Source: Clostridia bacterium (GTDB taxonomy: Bacteria; Bacillota_A; Clostridia; Christensenellales; Aristaeellaceae). Taken from it: DNA of 8,590 bases. Positions 8,443 through 8,590 of this stretch are shown one piece after another (position 1 is the first letter of the stretch; every line of letters begins with the position of its first letter). The notes beneath the pieces were generated by a model. The model was not told the DNA's origin. It did no database searches and was given only the letters and a program-made list of their open reading frames with translations. The translations under genes were made by a program, and so were the position numbers. The stretch lies in the NCBI GenBank assembly GCA_900754775.1, contig CAAEDZ010000168.1, forward strand, positions 1 to 8,590, written 5' to 3'.

Positions 8443-8477
8443 ATGCGTGGGGGCAACCCCCGGCAAGAAGGAAAAAG

Positions 8478-8492
8478 ATGGCGCTTGGCTGA
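8478..8492 (+). CDS. Possible four-codon leader peptide (Met-Ala-Leu-Gly) in the toxin mRNA
   Basis: ATG GCG CTT GGC TGA has an AAGG-containing purine tract (8465-8472) about 6 nt upstream. It ends just before the hairpin that covers the toxin ribosome binding site. Ribosomes finishing here would sit against that hairpin and could influence toxin translation. The only evidence is start codon, stop codon and spacing, so this may be chance. Confidence 0.25.
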   Translation: MALG

Positions 8493-8493
8493 G

Positions 8494-8516
8494 ACCCTCT
8501 TTGTACAAAAGGGGGT
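8494..8516 (+). promoter_or_regulatory. Hairpin sequestering the toxin ribosome binding site
   Basis: ACCCTCTTT (8494-8502) pairs with AAAGGGGGT (8508-8516) over 9 bp, with one U-G pair and the loop GUACA. The right arm contains most of the toxin's Shine-Dalgarno sequence (AGGGGGTGAT, 8510-8519), which lies 4 nt before the GTG start. Hiding the ribosome binding site in this way is a known control in type I toxin mRNAs. Confidence 0.65.
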
Positions 8517-8523
8517 GATTATC

Positions 8524-8590
8524 GTGACAGACTACGAACTGTTAGCTCTCGTCCTGATGATCATCGCGATTGTCGTATCATTGATCGACA
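8524..8590 (+). CDS. Putative holin-like toxin (type I toxin-antitoxin), 3' end outside window
   Basis: The first 22 residues are MTDYELLALVLMIIAIVVSL followed by ID. A short polar start with the pattern T-x-Y-E-x-L, then a single hydrophobic segment (about residues 6-20), is the layout of Firmicute putative holin-like toxins. These are usually 30-45 residues and act at the cell membrane. The start is GTG 8524, four nucleotides after the very strong AGGGGGTGAT; a GTG at 8515 is in frame but lies inside that site. The gene runs off the window, so its length and any antisense antitoxin RNA cannot be seen. The family call rests on the N-terminus and the leader architecture. A phage holin or an unrelated small membrane protein remains possible. 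Confidence 0.7.
   Translation, partial: MTDYELLALVLMIIAIVVSLID

Overview
The window looks like chromosomal DNA from a GC-rich member of the Firmicutes, most likely Clostridia. The reasons are strong AGGAGG-type ribosome binding sites, a rimO-pgsA gene pair, a gyrB-gyrA operon, sigma-A type promoters, and a small holin-like toxin gene of a type common in Firmicutes. I cannot name the genus. The core genes have a strong preference for G or C at the third codon position. The shorter elements between them are more AT-rich.

Layout. Positions 2-1221 (+) hold the 3' half of rimO (ribosomal protein S12 methylthiotransferase), overlapped by pgsA (phosphatidylglycerophosphate synthase). A strong intrinsic terminator follows. 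A UPF0489-family gene of unknown function (1269-1988, +) starts almost directly on that terminator's T-run. Positions 1998-2099 form a compact repeat region: a perfect 15-bp inverted repeat, an array of AGAATG repeats roughly one helical turn apart, and a terminator hairpin.

On the minus strand, 2090-2384 is the remnant of a Fic-family gene. About 40 N-terminal codons are joined out of frame to the C-terminal winged-helix segment, and the whole Fic catalytic core is missing. Its promoter region (2401-2522) carries three units, about 44 bp apart, of the paired half-site TTTCTGCATATA / TATATGCAGAAA. This looks like an operator cluster that has outlived the gene it controlled.

Positions 2732-7313 (+) are the DNA gyrase operon: promoter, gyrB, a 15-nt gap, gyrA, and a terminator. 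Both subunits have their catalytic residues and look functional. The quinolone-resistance region of GyrA has the wild-type serine and aspartate.

Positions 7518-8144 (minus) encode a 208-residue protein made of two tandem L-rhamnose-mutarotase-like domains. It is transcribed from a good promoter at 8351-8379 through a roughly 200-nt leader containing a 12-bp hairpin. Divergently, from about 8413 to the window edge, lies what looks like a type I toxin locus: a promoter, a structured leader whose hairpin covers the ribosome binding site, and the first 22 codons of a holin-like toxin.

I see no complete new multi-gene system. The parts most worth a second look are the Fic remnant with its triplicated operator, the AGAATG repeat block, the two-domain mutarotase-like protein with its leader, and the toxin leader.
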